Below are positions 1 to 11,600 of a DNA stretch of 64,000 bases, in pieces; position 1 is the stretch's first letter; each line of letters opens with the position of its first letter. The position numbers and the translations under genes are program-made. Source of the stretch: Pegoplata infirma (Eukaryota; Arthropoda; Insecta; Diptera; Anthomyiidae); NCBI GenBank assembly GCA_963921195.1, contig OY992538.1, positions 11,866,330 through 11,930,329 on the forward strand. The letters are read 5' to 3'. Under the pieces are notes generated by a model. The model saw only the letters and a list, made by a program, of their open reading frames with translations, did not search any database and had not been told where the DNA came from.

Positions 1-330
1 TTTTAATCATAAAATGGATTTAACTAATCAATCTTTTCGGTTTTATCAATATTTTACAGATAATTCTGTAAATTTACAGTTTTTTTTATCGAAATCATTT
101 TACAGAGTTTTCTTCGTAAAATAACAAAAAATCTTGCTGGTTGGAAATCTATGGTATTTTCTGCTGGCTCAGCAGAGTATCTCTGTAATTTAACAGAGTG
201 ATTATTTTGAGTGTAGTATCTGGCAACCCTAACTGTACAATGTACACCGTTGAGTATGATTGTTATTTAAAGACAATTACAATATTGAGTATACGCCTCT
301 TATACAGTTTTCAAGTACATAATTATTTGT

Positions 331-830
331 GTTCCTCAACTTTCCGGGTAAAGTTCGGTAAAATGAGAAAAAAAACTCACGATATCGCAAAAATGCACAA
401 AAGAACGTGAACGCAAAAAAACACATTTCAAGCCCGTAAACTAAAAATGCAATTAAATTGAAATGCTAAAACATTTTAGTAAGAAAAAATACGTTAAACA
501 AGGGGAAAAAATTGTAAAATTTTATTATAATGACCAAATATATTATTTTGTTTTGAAATTAAACATTTCTTTTGTTTAGTTTTTTATTTTATTAAAATTC
601 TCAATTTTGTTTCACCATAAAAAAAAGATGTTTTCTTTAAATATGATTGTTACCAATTTAAACGAAAAAATAGTACGGGTAAGTTCGGTAAAATGTGAAA
701 CAAATTTAATCTGTCAAAAACTCTCTTATTTACCCAATTTTTGCGTACGGGAACGCTTTGCGTGCGGGAAAGAGGTTTGGGTACACGCGGTTACTTGCTA
801 CTTGCTTACTTTACTAGTTGAGTAGCGAGT
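331..830. repeat. Degenerate copy of a TIR element (family of 26949-27447)
   Basis: Starts near a CTTTCCGGGTAAAGTTCGG block and carries an inverted related block (TTTACCCAATTTTTGCGTACG) near 738. The same blocks in the same order occur at 26949-27447, where the ends are sharp. Here the right end is blurred and I cannot define a target-site duplication. Bases 1-330 hold AT-rich sequence in which I recognise no gene. Bases 830-1090 are A/T homopolymer-rich with nothing recognisable. Confidence 0.5.
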
Positions 831-1093
831 ACTTAAGGAATAAAACTTGTTCCGATTTTCAAAAAAAAAAATTTTTTCCTAAAGTATTTTTAATGTTTTT
901 TTTTCTCCAAAACGAAAAAAAATTGTGTCTGGAAGACGAAAAATTAAAAAAAAATTTAGAAACAAAAAATCCTAAAAGAATTTTTAAAAAAATTTTAAAC
1001 TCCAAAACGAAATTTTCAAGCATTAAGATTTTTTTATAAAAGCATTTTTTACCCAAAAAACGCAAAAAAAAAATCTCATATGTATGTATAATA

Positions 1094-1676
1094 GGGTGGC
1101 ACGAATAATGATTTTTTTAAAATTTCGTCGATTGCCGGGCAACTTAAGGGAGTTGGGGTCCTACCCTAAGATTTTTTTTTTTTTTTTTTTTAGTTTTGCT
1201 TGAAATGATTTTACGAGATGATGCTCTTAATGATACATATAAGGCATTCCACACCAAATGTACCGCTACAGAAAAACATGTGTCCCGTAAATTTCTGAAT
1301 AGGTTGTTTGGATAGCCCTATATGGAACTAAGAAAATATCGTTTTTGGTTTTTCTAATTTTCAAAAACTGGGCTTAGAAGGCGTCGTCAAATATTGGAAA
1401 AATGGTCAAATTTGTGGCGAGTTGCCTTGATTAAATATTTATCACATTAAAACGGAATGCACCACAATCTCAAAAATTTACATTCTTATATAGTTTTGTA
1501 TGGGCTATCGATTAATTTTTTTTTTTTGAAAAAACGATAAACCCCCAAAGGCTCGGGTTAATTTTGTCCGATTTGGCTAAAAATTTAAACATAGAGTCTT
1601 TATACCAAATCAAAACATAATTTGCCCGGCGATCGACGAAATTCGAAAATAATGCATTATTCGTGCCTCCCTCATA
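1094..1676. mobile_element. Small TIR element, GGGTGGCACGAATAATG family, copy 1
   Basis: The left end GGGTGGCACGAATAATG is matched imperfectly in inverse by CATTATTCGTGCCTCCC at about 1655-1671. The similarity continues inward for roughly 50 bp (ATTGCCGGGCAA against TTGCCCGGCGAT). No coding capacity is visible, so this is a non-autonomous DNA element. A second copy starts within 10 bp. Confidence 0.6.
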
Positions 1677-1680
1677 CATT

Positions 1681-2860
1681 AGGGTGGCACGAGTAATGAG
1701 TTTTTTCGAATTTCGATGTTTAATAGCCCTGTTTTTTGCAGACCGGATTAAGATTAGGATTAACTCTATTTAGTTAAAAAATGGGTCAAATCAAGTCCAG
1801 AAATTTTTTTATATTTTTTTTCTGAATTTAAATCCAATTAGTTAATACACAGAAAAAAAAAGTTCATACTTGGAATTAATTTATTCATAAATATTATGAA
1901 TCCAACATGACTTTTTTTTCCCAAACTTTTTTAATACTATTTATGAATTTGGACATACATGGTATGAACAAATTCATGTTGGATTTTTTATGGATTTGCT
2001 TTTATTTTTGCACTAAATGAACATTATAATCAATAAAAACAATACGTGGACATTTAAATTGATGGATACCAGCGGTTTTATTAGCAAATTAACTATTTTT
2101 CTAATTACAAATATAAAATAAACATAATTTTTAACTAAAACGCACAAAATAGCGAATATTCTTGCTAAATTCCTTCTGTAATTGTTTGATGATCGATGAA
2201 TTTTGGTGGTACTTCTTGATCTATTTTGGTAGTACTTGATGATTTTGTGAAGGTACTAAGAGATGACTTTTTGAAGAATGGAATTCCACAATCAAATACA
2301 TGTTGTATGTTACAGAATCGACAAAATTTCTAAAAAAAAATAAATATGTATGTTGAAAAAGATGCTAAATTTTATAAATATATTAACTCACATTGACCCA
2401 TTTTTTAACTAAATAAAGTTAATTCAAATCTTAATCCGGTCTGCAAAAAACAGGGCTAATGACTACAAATTTAATTTTGGTGGGATAAACCCTTCCCCTT
2501 CAAAATTGAGTTCGAAAAAAAAATTAAGGCCGTTTGGGTCCTACTCCAAAAATTTAAAAATTTTTTTTTTGGTTTTGACTTGAAAGGAGTTTAGCTGAGA
2601 TGTTGCTCTTAATGATACATATCCATAAAAAAAATGAGCACGTGCCTTTGGGGCGTTAAATTTTTACCCTAAAGTTTTGCCTATACAAACCAACCATTTT
2701 TTTTTTTATTTTTAAATTTTTTATAATTAATATTTTACTTGATTAGCTTACTAACGACCGAAAATTTCATTTAGGTAGATAAGAGTTTTAGACCAAAACG
2801 AACCATAATTTGCACGGCAATCGACGATGTTCGAAAAAAGTCATTATTTGTGCCATCCTA
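1681..2860. mobile_element. Same TIR family, copy 2, split by a nested element
   Basis: Begins with AGGGTGGCACGAGTAATGAG and ends with an inverse counterpart (CATTATTTGTGCCATCCT, 2842-2859). Inner sequence parallels copy 1, including the TTGAAAGGAGTTTAGCTGAG region. It is interrupted by the element at 1725-2457, so it predates that insertion. Bases 2861-3059 contain no recognisable gene. Confidence 0.6.
1725..2457. mobile_element. Nested TIR element with AGCCCTG ends
   Basis: Both ends carry AGCCCTGTTTTTTGCAGACC in opposite orientation, and the inverted repeat continues inward through TTAGTTAAAAAATGGGTCAA for about 65 bp. AAT flanks both sides (1722-1724 and 2458-2460), a possible 3-bp target duplication. 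The interior has no recognisable gene. A second, diverged copy lies at 38338-38708 inside the Nap1 intron. Confidence 0.65.
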
Positions 2861-3626
2861 ATATATATTTTTGATGTTTTTGAAACTAAGAACTTAAGGA
2901 AACTTTCAGAAAAGCCGTTGGACAGGCCTTTAAAAACCATTAAGATCTATGTAAAATGTTCATACAGCTTTTATTTTTAAAAAAATAATGTGAAAATCCT
3001 CAAAAAAAAAACGGGTTTTCCCCTCCCCTATAACCCGCTAAATGTGAGAATGGACAGACAAAAAAAAAGCAGATAACTCTTATTTCCTCCCCTCTTTCCC
3101 ATATGCAAGTTTTAGGACAATCGGTGGGTTTCCTCTGAAAGTCCTCTCTTGTAAGTCAGTAAACACATTTCTATTAAAAACTTTATTTCGAAATTAAATA
3201 AAAACAAATAAACAAATAAATTTAAGAAATATATGAGAAAATGAAATTTTGTCTGGCACTGGCTGGACTTAATATTAAGAATATTTAGATATAAGATACA
3301 CTGCGAATCACATCAATAAGGAATCGAGTTTTTCACTTTTTAATCGAATATATCTTTGTAACGAATAAGCGGAAAAATATAAAAAAATGCACTGATAGAG
3401 ACCATTATCTAGCTAATAACGTCAAATAATAACAATAATCAAAAGACTGAAAGAAGTCCTTTAAAAGATATTTTTCGGCAACGTGTTAAAAAATTACTAG
3501 TTTTTTATGAATCACTTGAATAAGGAATTTTTTAATAAAGACCAAGTAGGACCTGAATCCAATTTGTTATGGATAGCAATTTCTTAAACAATAAAAACAA
3601 AACAGTTTTGTTTCGAATTTCAATTA

Positions 3627-3838
3627 AAATGAGGCTCACAACAGCTCTTAGATCTTCCGAAATGAAAAAAGTACTGTATTTAAAGTCCAAAGTGTTAAAG
3701 GCCGTTGAAATCGCGAAAATAATAGAGAGGGGCAAACCTATTGAAGGCAATTATTTAAATAACATTAAGAACTATGGAAAAAACACGAATGGGCGAACTA
3801 AAATGGCAACAACAGAACGAAATCGACAAAAATTTTAA
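3627..3838 (+). pseudogene. Inverted duplicate of a Tc3-type transposase N-terminus
   Basis: The readable frame holds a helix-turn-helix-like stretch (KAVEIAKII then NYLNNIKNYGK) that corresponds to the DNA-binding N-terminus of Tc1/Tc3-family transposases. The same segment sits in the right arm on the opposite strand (4392-4616), where it precedes the catalytic part. This left copy ends without a catalytic domain on its own strand, so it is a non-functional by-product of the inverted duplication. The assignment rests on remembered family features. Confidence 0.55.
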
Positions 3839-3959
3839 GAATTCCCTCGAATTCTACGTTGACAGGTTGCAAAATTATCAAAGAAAGTGGTGATTTAATG
3901 GGTATTTTGACAGTCCATCACGATTAAAAATTAAATGAGCTCATAGTCTGTTGCAAATT

Positions 3960-4616
3960 GCAAAAAAAAGCTACCCCTTAGTTCCAAACTTAAGCAGCAT
4001 CGATGGTATCGTAAGGAACAGTAATGATGCCACAGTATAATAGCGCACCCCATACCATAACAATACCTTCTATGATCTGTCTGCTATGCAAAAACGGTTT
4101 TTATTGTCTCAAATCACCGAAAATCATTGTATCCGTCTAATGCAACGATATTATTTTTTTTTTCGTCGGAAAAAATTACTTTGAAAAATTTCTCAGACCG
4201 TGCCATAGTATTCCTGCAGAGATTAAGGCGCTGCTTACTACGTTTGACATTCAGCGATTAGTTTTTGCATAATTTTCGACGAGCTATGAACTCACTTGAC
4301 TTTTAAACGCGACGGACTGTAAAAATACTCGCATTAACGCCACTTTATTTGAGAATTTTGAAAGATGTCGGCGTAGAATTTGGGGGAATTCTTAAAATTT
4401 TTGTAGATCTCGTTCAGTTGTTGCCATTTGCGTTCGCCTATTCATGTTTTTTCCATAGTTCTGAATGTTATTTAGATAATTGCATACAACAGTTTTTTTC
4501 CTCTCTGTTATTTCCGCGATTTCAACGACCGTTAACACTTTGAACTTCAAAGTCAGTACTTTTTCCTTTTCGGAAGAGCTAAGAGCTTTGGGAGTCCCAT
4601 TTTTATTGAAATTCAA
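3960..4616 (-). pseudogene. Broken Tc1/Tc3-type DDE transposase
   Basis: Tc1-type transposases bind element ends with an N-terminal paired-like domain and cut with a DDE/D catalytic core. Reading the minus strand from 4616, the first 74 codons give a paired-type helix-turn-helix (VVEIAEITERKKTVVCNYL, then NYGK). Downstream on the same strand, in shifted frames, come a SDEKK motif (about 4150-4170) and a MVWGA-like segment (about 4050), both typical landmarks of the family's catalytic core. Stops and frame changes separate these pieces, so the gene is dead. The N-terminal part is less damaged than the core. Confidence 0.6.
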
Positions 4617-5171
4617 AACAAAACTGTTTTGTTTTTGTTGTTTGAGGGATTGCTATTCATTACAAATTGGATTCAGGTCCTACTTGGTCTGTATTACAAA
4701 GTTCCTTATTCAAGTGATTCATAAAAAACTAGTAATTTTTTAACAAGTTGCCGAAAAATATTTTTTTAAAGGACTTCTTTCAGTCTTTTGATTATTGTTA
4801 TTATTTGATATTATTAGCTAGATAATGGTCTCTATCAGTGCATTTTTTTATATTTTTCCGCTTATTCGTTACAAAGATATATTCGATTAAAAAGTGAAAA
4901 ACTCGATTCCTTATTGATGTGATTCGCAGTGTATCTTATATCTAAATATTCTTAATATTAAGTCCAGCCAGTGCCAGACAAAATTTCATTTTCTCATATA
5001 TTTCTTAAATTTATTTGTTTATTTGTTTCTATTTAATTTCGAAATAAAGTTTTTAATAGAAATGTGTTTACTGACTTACAAGAGAGGACTTTCAGAGGGA
5101 ACCCACCGATTGTCCTAAAACTTGCATATGGGAAAGAGGGGAGGAAATAAGAGTTATCTGCTTTTTTCTTG

Positions 5172-5242
5172 TCTGTTACAAAGATATATTCGATTAAAAA
5201 GTGAAAAACTCGATTCCTTATAGATGTGATTCGCAGTGTATG
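5172..5242 (-). repeat. Extra solo end of the Tc3-type element
   Basis: Repeats the subterminal stretch seen at about 4868-4935 (TTCGATTAAAAAGTGAAAAA then GATTCGCAGTG TA) directly after the right foldback arm. It is a third copy of the same transposon end, in the orientation of the right end. From 5243 to 5628 the DNA is AT-rich with no recognisable gene. Confidence 0.6.
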
Positions 5243-5628
5243 AACACTTATTGTTAGTTCACGGAATTAGGGTGAAGATTCAATAAATAAAATATGAAAA
5301 AAAAAAAAAAATCTAAATTATTGCAGATAGCAAGTTTTGAATATACGCCCTTGATATTTGTTAATTTGAATACGAATATCAAAAAACGGGTTTCGAAAAA
5401 CTTCAATTTGAGCTTAATTTGAAACAAACTGAATTACATATTTTAAGCCGGGACCTCATGCGATTAAAGTTTTGAATTATTGGAAAATACAGAACTTCTT
5501 ACCTTTTTAAAATTTTTGAGTTCCTTATTCAATAGTAGTATTTTTTGGGCAAATTATTTTTTTTATATTAAAAAATACAACAGGAATTTTTTTAAAACAT
5601 AATTTGATAGCATTCAAAAATCTCAAGC

Positions 5629-6040
5629 TTAGCTTGGAACTGCGGTGTGAATTCGTACTCCATGCATTTCCTTTATTTGTTCTTTTAGTGTATTTGTTAC
5701 CAATTTGTGTTGTTTTAGTGTATTTAAACCTTTAAATTCTGAGGCTTCAACGTAAACTTCAAACATGGCACCACAGCCGCCGGAAACATCTGTTACTTTA
5801 ACGGTAGCCTATTTGAAAATACTTATTAAAAACAATAAAGGTAGGTTGATTTGTTGTCCTACGCACCTGAGGAAAACGACTAGAAAGTAAACTGGATATC
5901 GTCTGCTCTGCATTTTTAGCTGCACTTGAGCACAAGGTACGTAAACTTAACTGCAATTATTTAATTTTTTAATATGTTTATTTATAAAAACATCAATAGT
6001 TAAATAATTTACTTACAAAACGTGTAGAGGAAATCAACAT
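5629..6040 (-). CDS. BolA-like protein 3, mitochondrial (three exons)
   Basis: BolA3 works with mitochondrial glutaredoxin and NFU-type proteins in delivering iron-sulfur clusters to lipoate-dependent enzymes (family knowledge). I assembled three minus-strand exons: 6017-6040 (MLISSTRF), 5867-5950 and 5629-5808, each with GT-AG boundaries and all in phase 0, giving 95 residues plus a TAA stop. The core reads VTDVSGGCGAMFEV, and the C-terminal part reads KEQIKEMHGVRIHTAVPS. The Cys at about residue 48 and the His at about residue 85 sit where BolA3 has its cluster ligands. The first ~20 residues are basic and Ser/Leu-rich, as in a mitochondrial presequence. The gene stands alone between transposon-derived blocks. 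Confidence 0.88.
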
Positions 6041-6222
6041 ATTTTTACGTAAACAATTTTTGTGAGAAAATTACGAAATAAAAACAAAATTGACTGTCAA
6101 AATAACAGGGTGATTAATAAATATTTAAGTTTTTATATTTAATCAAGTGTTGCCAGATTTCAAATAATTTTATTTTCTAACAGTACCTTCCTAAACAGTT
6201 ATGAACGATCAAAAATTTATTA

Positions 6223-6903
6223 AGGGCCTAATTTTGTAAAACGCAACGCGCCTTTTTATCTCGCGTTGGACAATTTTCTATTTTGTAAAACGCGAGCACT
6301 GAACAGCTGTTTTTTTCGCGTTGACTTACGTGTTTGTAGAACAAATTGTATGGAAAATGGAATTTTGTAAAACGCAAGAGAGTGTTTTTTCATCACTTGA
6401 AGTGTCAAAATGATCACTTGAAATTTTGGGGCGTTGATGTAACAAATATGCTTTTAAATAGCAAAATATAAATAAATAATGTTGGAATATGTAAATATAC
6501 AACAAAAAAGTAATAAATGTGTAAAAAAAACTTCTCCGGCAGAAGAAAAACATCGAAAATAGCAAAGCGTCTCGTTGTGATTTTTATTGCTTTTTTCAAC
6601 TAATTTATGTTACTTTTTTTTTTGTTCTCTTTTTTCTCAAATATTCTCTTTACAGGTGTTGCCTTATCATATATATGTGTTTCCCCACGATAATGGGTGT
6701 GTATCCCCTACAAAATGGGTGGCCAATTTTATTAATTTTAGAATGTCTGGCAACACTGATTCAAATATAATTGACATTTCAAGTGATGACGTAAAGATTG
6801 AACGCAAAAACGTAGTGATTTACAAAATTGCACTTTTTGAGCCTCGCGTTCACGTTAACATTGGTGATGCGTTCAACGCGAGTGATTTACAAAATTAGGC
6901 CCT
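6223..6903. mobile_element. TIR element, AGGGCCTAATTTTGTAAA ends
   Basis: The 18-bp end AGGGCCTAATTTTGTAAA is matched exactly in inverse at 6886-6903. AACGCG-containing sequence (GCGTT/AACGC) repeats inside each end. Open frames in the interior, such as 6587-6898 plus, match nothing I recognise. I could not see a clear target-site duplication. Confidence 0.65.
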
Positions 6904-7582
6904 AAACTTTTGATCATTGCACAGTGGGGTAGAATATCCGTTTTTCTTTGGGCAAAAGTCCATTTCGATTCCGTAATTTGTAAATTACGGAATTTCTGAA
7001 CAAAAACCATTTACAAATCATAAAAGAAATAAAAATTTTAAAATAATCTAAAACACTTACATAATTATCAAAAGAAGGTACAAAATTGCAATTTCACCGA
7101 AAAATCAAGGGATTTCGGGATTCTGGATTTCCGTTGGGCATCCCTACATGCAAAAAAAATCTGTGTCAGATTGAGCAATCCTACTTGGTAAAATTTTTTC
7201 ATACAAAAAAAAAAGTTTTACCAAATTTTGTTAAAATTATGCTTGTCGATGTTAAAGTAACATAATTAATTTTGTTTGTAAAATAACCAAGTAACTTGCA
7301 CAATAAAGCAAATTACTTGCACAAAAAAAATATCGAAAGAAAACAGAAAAAAACAAATACAGACCGCCATTTTCATTTTCGTTTAATTTTTTGTGTTATA
7401 AAAACGTTAAAAGGAAATTGATAAATAAATCAATAAAAATAAAAAATAGTTTTTTTAAAATATAAATAAAGATAAGATAAAAAAATGCTAAAGTTAATTT
7501 TGCTGTCATAACTTAAAACACCATTCATTAGCAAAACCAATGGAATCCCAAACGTATGATGAATTACAAATGGAATGATAAA

Positions 7583-7763
7583 CACACAAAAAAATATAAA
7601 AAAAAATTGTGTCCGTTTTGGGGATAATACAACCTATAAAGTGGTTTTGGATAATTTACCTTAGTTTTTTAGAGCAAAAACTTTGGTAAGTTATCCAAAA
7701 CCACTTTATAGGTTGTAATTAAACCAAAAACTGGCACAATTTTTTAAATTTTTTTTTTGTGTG
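7583..7763. mobile_element. Small palindromic element inside copy A
   Basis: Ends CACACAAAAAAA / TTTTTTTGTGTG, with inner inverted blocks AACCTATAAAGTGGTTTTGG and its complement. Copy B lacks this segment at the homologous place, which marks it as an insertion. A closely related copy at 24818-24996 is cleanly flanked by TA. Here the flanks read AA. Confidence 0.7.
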
Positions 7764-8645
7764 AAGTGAGTATACCCCCATTCCGAAGACACCAATAAGG
7801 TTTAATAAATTTTTAGTTAAAAAATAATGTTTGGTAATAATTTTCTTTTTTTACAGGGTACTTGTAAATACATTTTTGAAGCTATGGCGAATCCTTCACT
7901 ACAATGAAGAGCGTGGGCACCAGTCCTGCCTTTAGTTATAAAATTTAAACATAAAAACTCATTTATATAGCAAAGCTAATGGAGTCCAGACCTGTTTTGA
8001 TGAGTTACAAATGTAATGACAAAGTAGTGTTCCTCCATACACCCAAAAAAATAACTAGTGTTAAACAGTCTAATGTGACTTAGGTAAATTTTTTTTATAT
8101 TGAGTTCAAGAAATTGCTCAAGTTTTAACTAAATTGTATATGACATTTATTTTGTAAAATAGCATTGTTTACAATATTAAATTTAACATACACAAACTTG
8201 AATCTTTTACCTAAGTTTTTTTTATAAATATAAATAAATTTAATTCGATAAAGTCGACATATTAATGCCACATTGTAAACAACACATTGACAACAAATTG
8301 TCTTTAATTTTTTATAAAATATATGTATGTATGAGGAACTAATTTATTTAATTAATTAAAAAGGTAAGCAAAAATAATGAGTTTATATATTTGATAAACG
8401 TATATTAACCAAAATATTAACTTTCAGTTGCAGACGGTGGTGGTTTATCCGAACATTTGCGGCATCCGCCACGCAACTTGTAAAAATACATTACTTGGCT
8501 GTTTAAATTTCAAGGAACGCCATAAAAAACATAAAACAATTGGTCTCCGGTTCGCAGTGTTGGTTCAATAGTAGACACAAAAGCAGATCCAGAAAATGAC
8601 TTGAGGTTTTTGATTGCAGATTCCGGTTAGTGATAATTCAGCATC

Positions 8646-11600
8646 TACAGAAAAAATTCTTTAGAAAAATAGTCTCACAATATGGTACTTTCTATAGAAC
8701 AATTGTCTCAGAATATGAAATTGTTCTAAAGAAAAATTGTCTTAGAATCTATGATTTTTTCTATTGAAAAATTGTATCAGAACCTGAGACTTTTTCTGTA
8801 GAAAAATTGTCACAGAATCTAAAATTTTTTCTGTAGAAAAATTGTGTCAGAATCTGAGTTTTTTTCTATAGGAAAATTGTTTAAGAATTTACGACTTTTT
8901 TTTATAGAAAAATTGTCTCAAAATGCAAGACTTTTTCTATAGAAAAAATTTCTCAGAAATAGAGAATTTTTCTATACACCCAAAAAATTTCCCAGTTACT
9001 GCTGACTAATTTATTAACTAAGTCCCAGTTGAAATACACCTAACTGAGTCCCAGTTGATTTGGCTCAGTTAATGATAACTATTTTTTTATTTTATTTTGA
9101 ATTTAACTGAGATTCCAGTTACTGGCAACAAGTTGTTAATTAAATCTATGAAAATTTGGAATTTAGTAGATAATAACTGGCTGAAAATTGACAATTGGGT
9201 TTTAACGTTTTTAGGGGAATAAAATTTCTCTTTTATTTTAAACAACCTTTATTAAATACATACGAAAAAAAATATGCAATCTTTACACATTAATTTAATT
9301 TTTTAATTACCAAACGATTTCGAACTACATGCCTCAACAACACGACACTAAATTACAAGTTCGCCGATTTCGTCATCACATATGGTCGTTTACAAGCTTC
9401 AGATTTTTTTACATCCTTCATCAAGATCTAAAAAATAATAATTTCTTTATTAACTTTTGCAAAAATTAAAATACAAAATAATAAATAGAAACTTACCAAA
9501 GATTTGTTCTTATTTGTATCTATTTTATTTAATTTGTTGATTGTTTTTTTTTAATTTCCTGTCAATAAAATTAATTTTGATTTACAAGTAACTGAAATAT
9601 TGTTAAAATTAACTGGGTTTAATAGTTATTGGTGATTATACCAGTTATTTTAAATTTATTTCAAATCAACTGGGGTTTTTCGTAACTATCCAACTGGGAA
9701 ATTTTTTCGGTGTAGAAAAAAATTCTAAGAATTACAGAATTTTTTCAATAGTAAATTTCTGAAAGACAATTTTTCTTTAGAAAATTTTTTGAAAGACAAT
9801 TTTTTTATAAAAAAATTTTCAAGCAATATTTCCATAGAAAATATCTCTAAAAATAATTTTTGTATAAAAATTTTCTATAGAAAATTTCTGAAAGACAATT
9901 CTTCTATAGAAAATTTCTTAAAGACAAGTTTTCTATAAAAAATTTTTTAAATACAATTTCTTATAAAAAATTTCTCATACAATTTTTCTATAGAAAATAT
10001 GTATTAAGACAATTTTTCTTTAAAAATTTCTCAAAGTCAATTTTTCCATAGAAAATTTCTTAAAGACAATTTTTCTCTAGAAATGTCTGAAAGACAATTT
10101 TTCTACAGAAAATTTCTGAAAGACAATTTTTCTATAGATACTTTCTAAAAAAAAAAACAAAAAAAAATCTAAAGAAAAGTTGTTTTTACGAAATTTTTTA
10201 CAGAATAATTTTCTATAGAAAAACTGTCTTTTCTATAGAAAAATTATCTTTAAGAAATTTTCTTTACAAAAATTGTCTTTGAAAAAGTTTCTATTAAAAA
10301 TTGTCTTTCAAAAATTTTCTATAGAAAAAAATGCCTTTAAGACATTTTCTATAGAAAAATTGTATTTGAAAAATTTTCTATAGAAAAATTGTATTTGAAA
10401 AATTTTCTATTTAAAAATTGTCTTTGACAAAGTTTTTATAGAAAAATTGTCTTTAAGAAATTTTCTTTAGAAAAATTGTCTTTCAGAAATTTTCTATAGA
10501 AAAATTGACTTTCAGAAATGTTCTATAGAAAAATTGTCCTTGAGAAATTTTCTATAAAAAATTTTCTACAGAAAAATTTTCTTTTAGAAATTTTCTCTGA
10601 AAACCTGTCTTTCAGAAATTTTCTATAGAAAAATTTTCTTTCAGAAATTTTCTGTAAAAAAATTGTCTTTCAGAATTTTTTTTTTTTAGAAATTTTCTAT
10701 AGAAAACCTGTCTTTTAGAAATTTTATATAGAAAAATTGTTTTTCAGAAATTTTCTGCAGAAAAATTGTCTCTCAGCAATTTTCTATAAAAAATTGTCTT
10801 TGAGAAAGTTTCTATAGAATTTTTTTTTTTTTAATTTCTATTAAAAAATTATCTTTGAGAAGTTTTCTATATAAAAATTATATTTGGGAAATTTTCTATA
10901 GAAAAATTATCTTTAAAAAATTTTCTATTGAAGAATTGTCTTTGAGAAATTTTCTGTAGAAAAATTGTCCTTGGGAATTGTCTTTGAGAATTTTTCTATA
11001 GAAATATTGTCTAAGAAATTTTCTATAGAATAATTGTCTTTGAGAATTTTTCTATGAAAATTGTCTTTCAGAAGTATTCTATGGAAAAATTGTGTTTGAG
11101 AAAGTTTCCATAGAAAGATTGTCTTTCAGAAATTTTCTACAGAAAACCTGTCTTTCAGAAATTTTATATAGAAAAACTGTCTTTGAAAAAGTTTCTGTAG
11201 AAAAATTGTCTTTGAGAAATATTTTATAGAAAAATTGTCTTTGAGAAATATTCTATAGAAAAATTGTCTTTCAGAAACTTTCTATAAAAAATTTTCTATA
11301 GAAAAATTGTTGTTCAAAAATTTTCTATAGAAAAATTAACTTTCAAAATTTTTTTTAGAAAAATTGTCTTTCAGAAATTTTCTATAGAAAAATTGTCTTC
11401 CAGAAATTTTCTATCGAAAAATTTTCTATAGAAGAATTGTCTTTCAGAAAATTTCTACAGAAAAATTGCCTTTCAGAAATTTTCTATGAAAAATTATCTT
11501 TGTGAAATTTTCTATAGAAAAATTATCTTTTTTAATTGGTTTAAAACCAATTTTCTATAGAAAAATTGGTTTTAAAACATTTTCTATTAAAGAATTGTCT

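Larger units (their letters stand above)
3060..5180. mobile_element. Large foldback built around a Tc3-type transposon
   Basis: The left arm (about 3060-3970) and the right arm (about 4265-5180) are inverse copies of each other; only about 300 bp between them is unique. Within each arm is a sub-terminus CACTGCGAATCACATCAATA next to a TA dinucleotide (left near 3299, right near 4933), which looks like the end of a Tc1/mariner-type element. The outer parts of the arms (from GGACAATCGGTGGG) are palindromic too, so the inverted duplication includes DNA outside the TA-bounded element. The middle carries the catalytic part of a broken transposase. Confidence 0.7.

Noticed and set aside
6587..6898. 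103-residue frame inside the AGGGCC-ended element
   Set aside because: It contains a TGGCAACACTG-type noncoding motif, matches no family I know, and ends in the TIR; probably chance.
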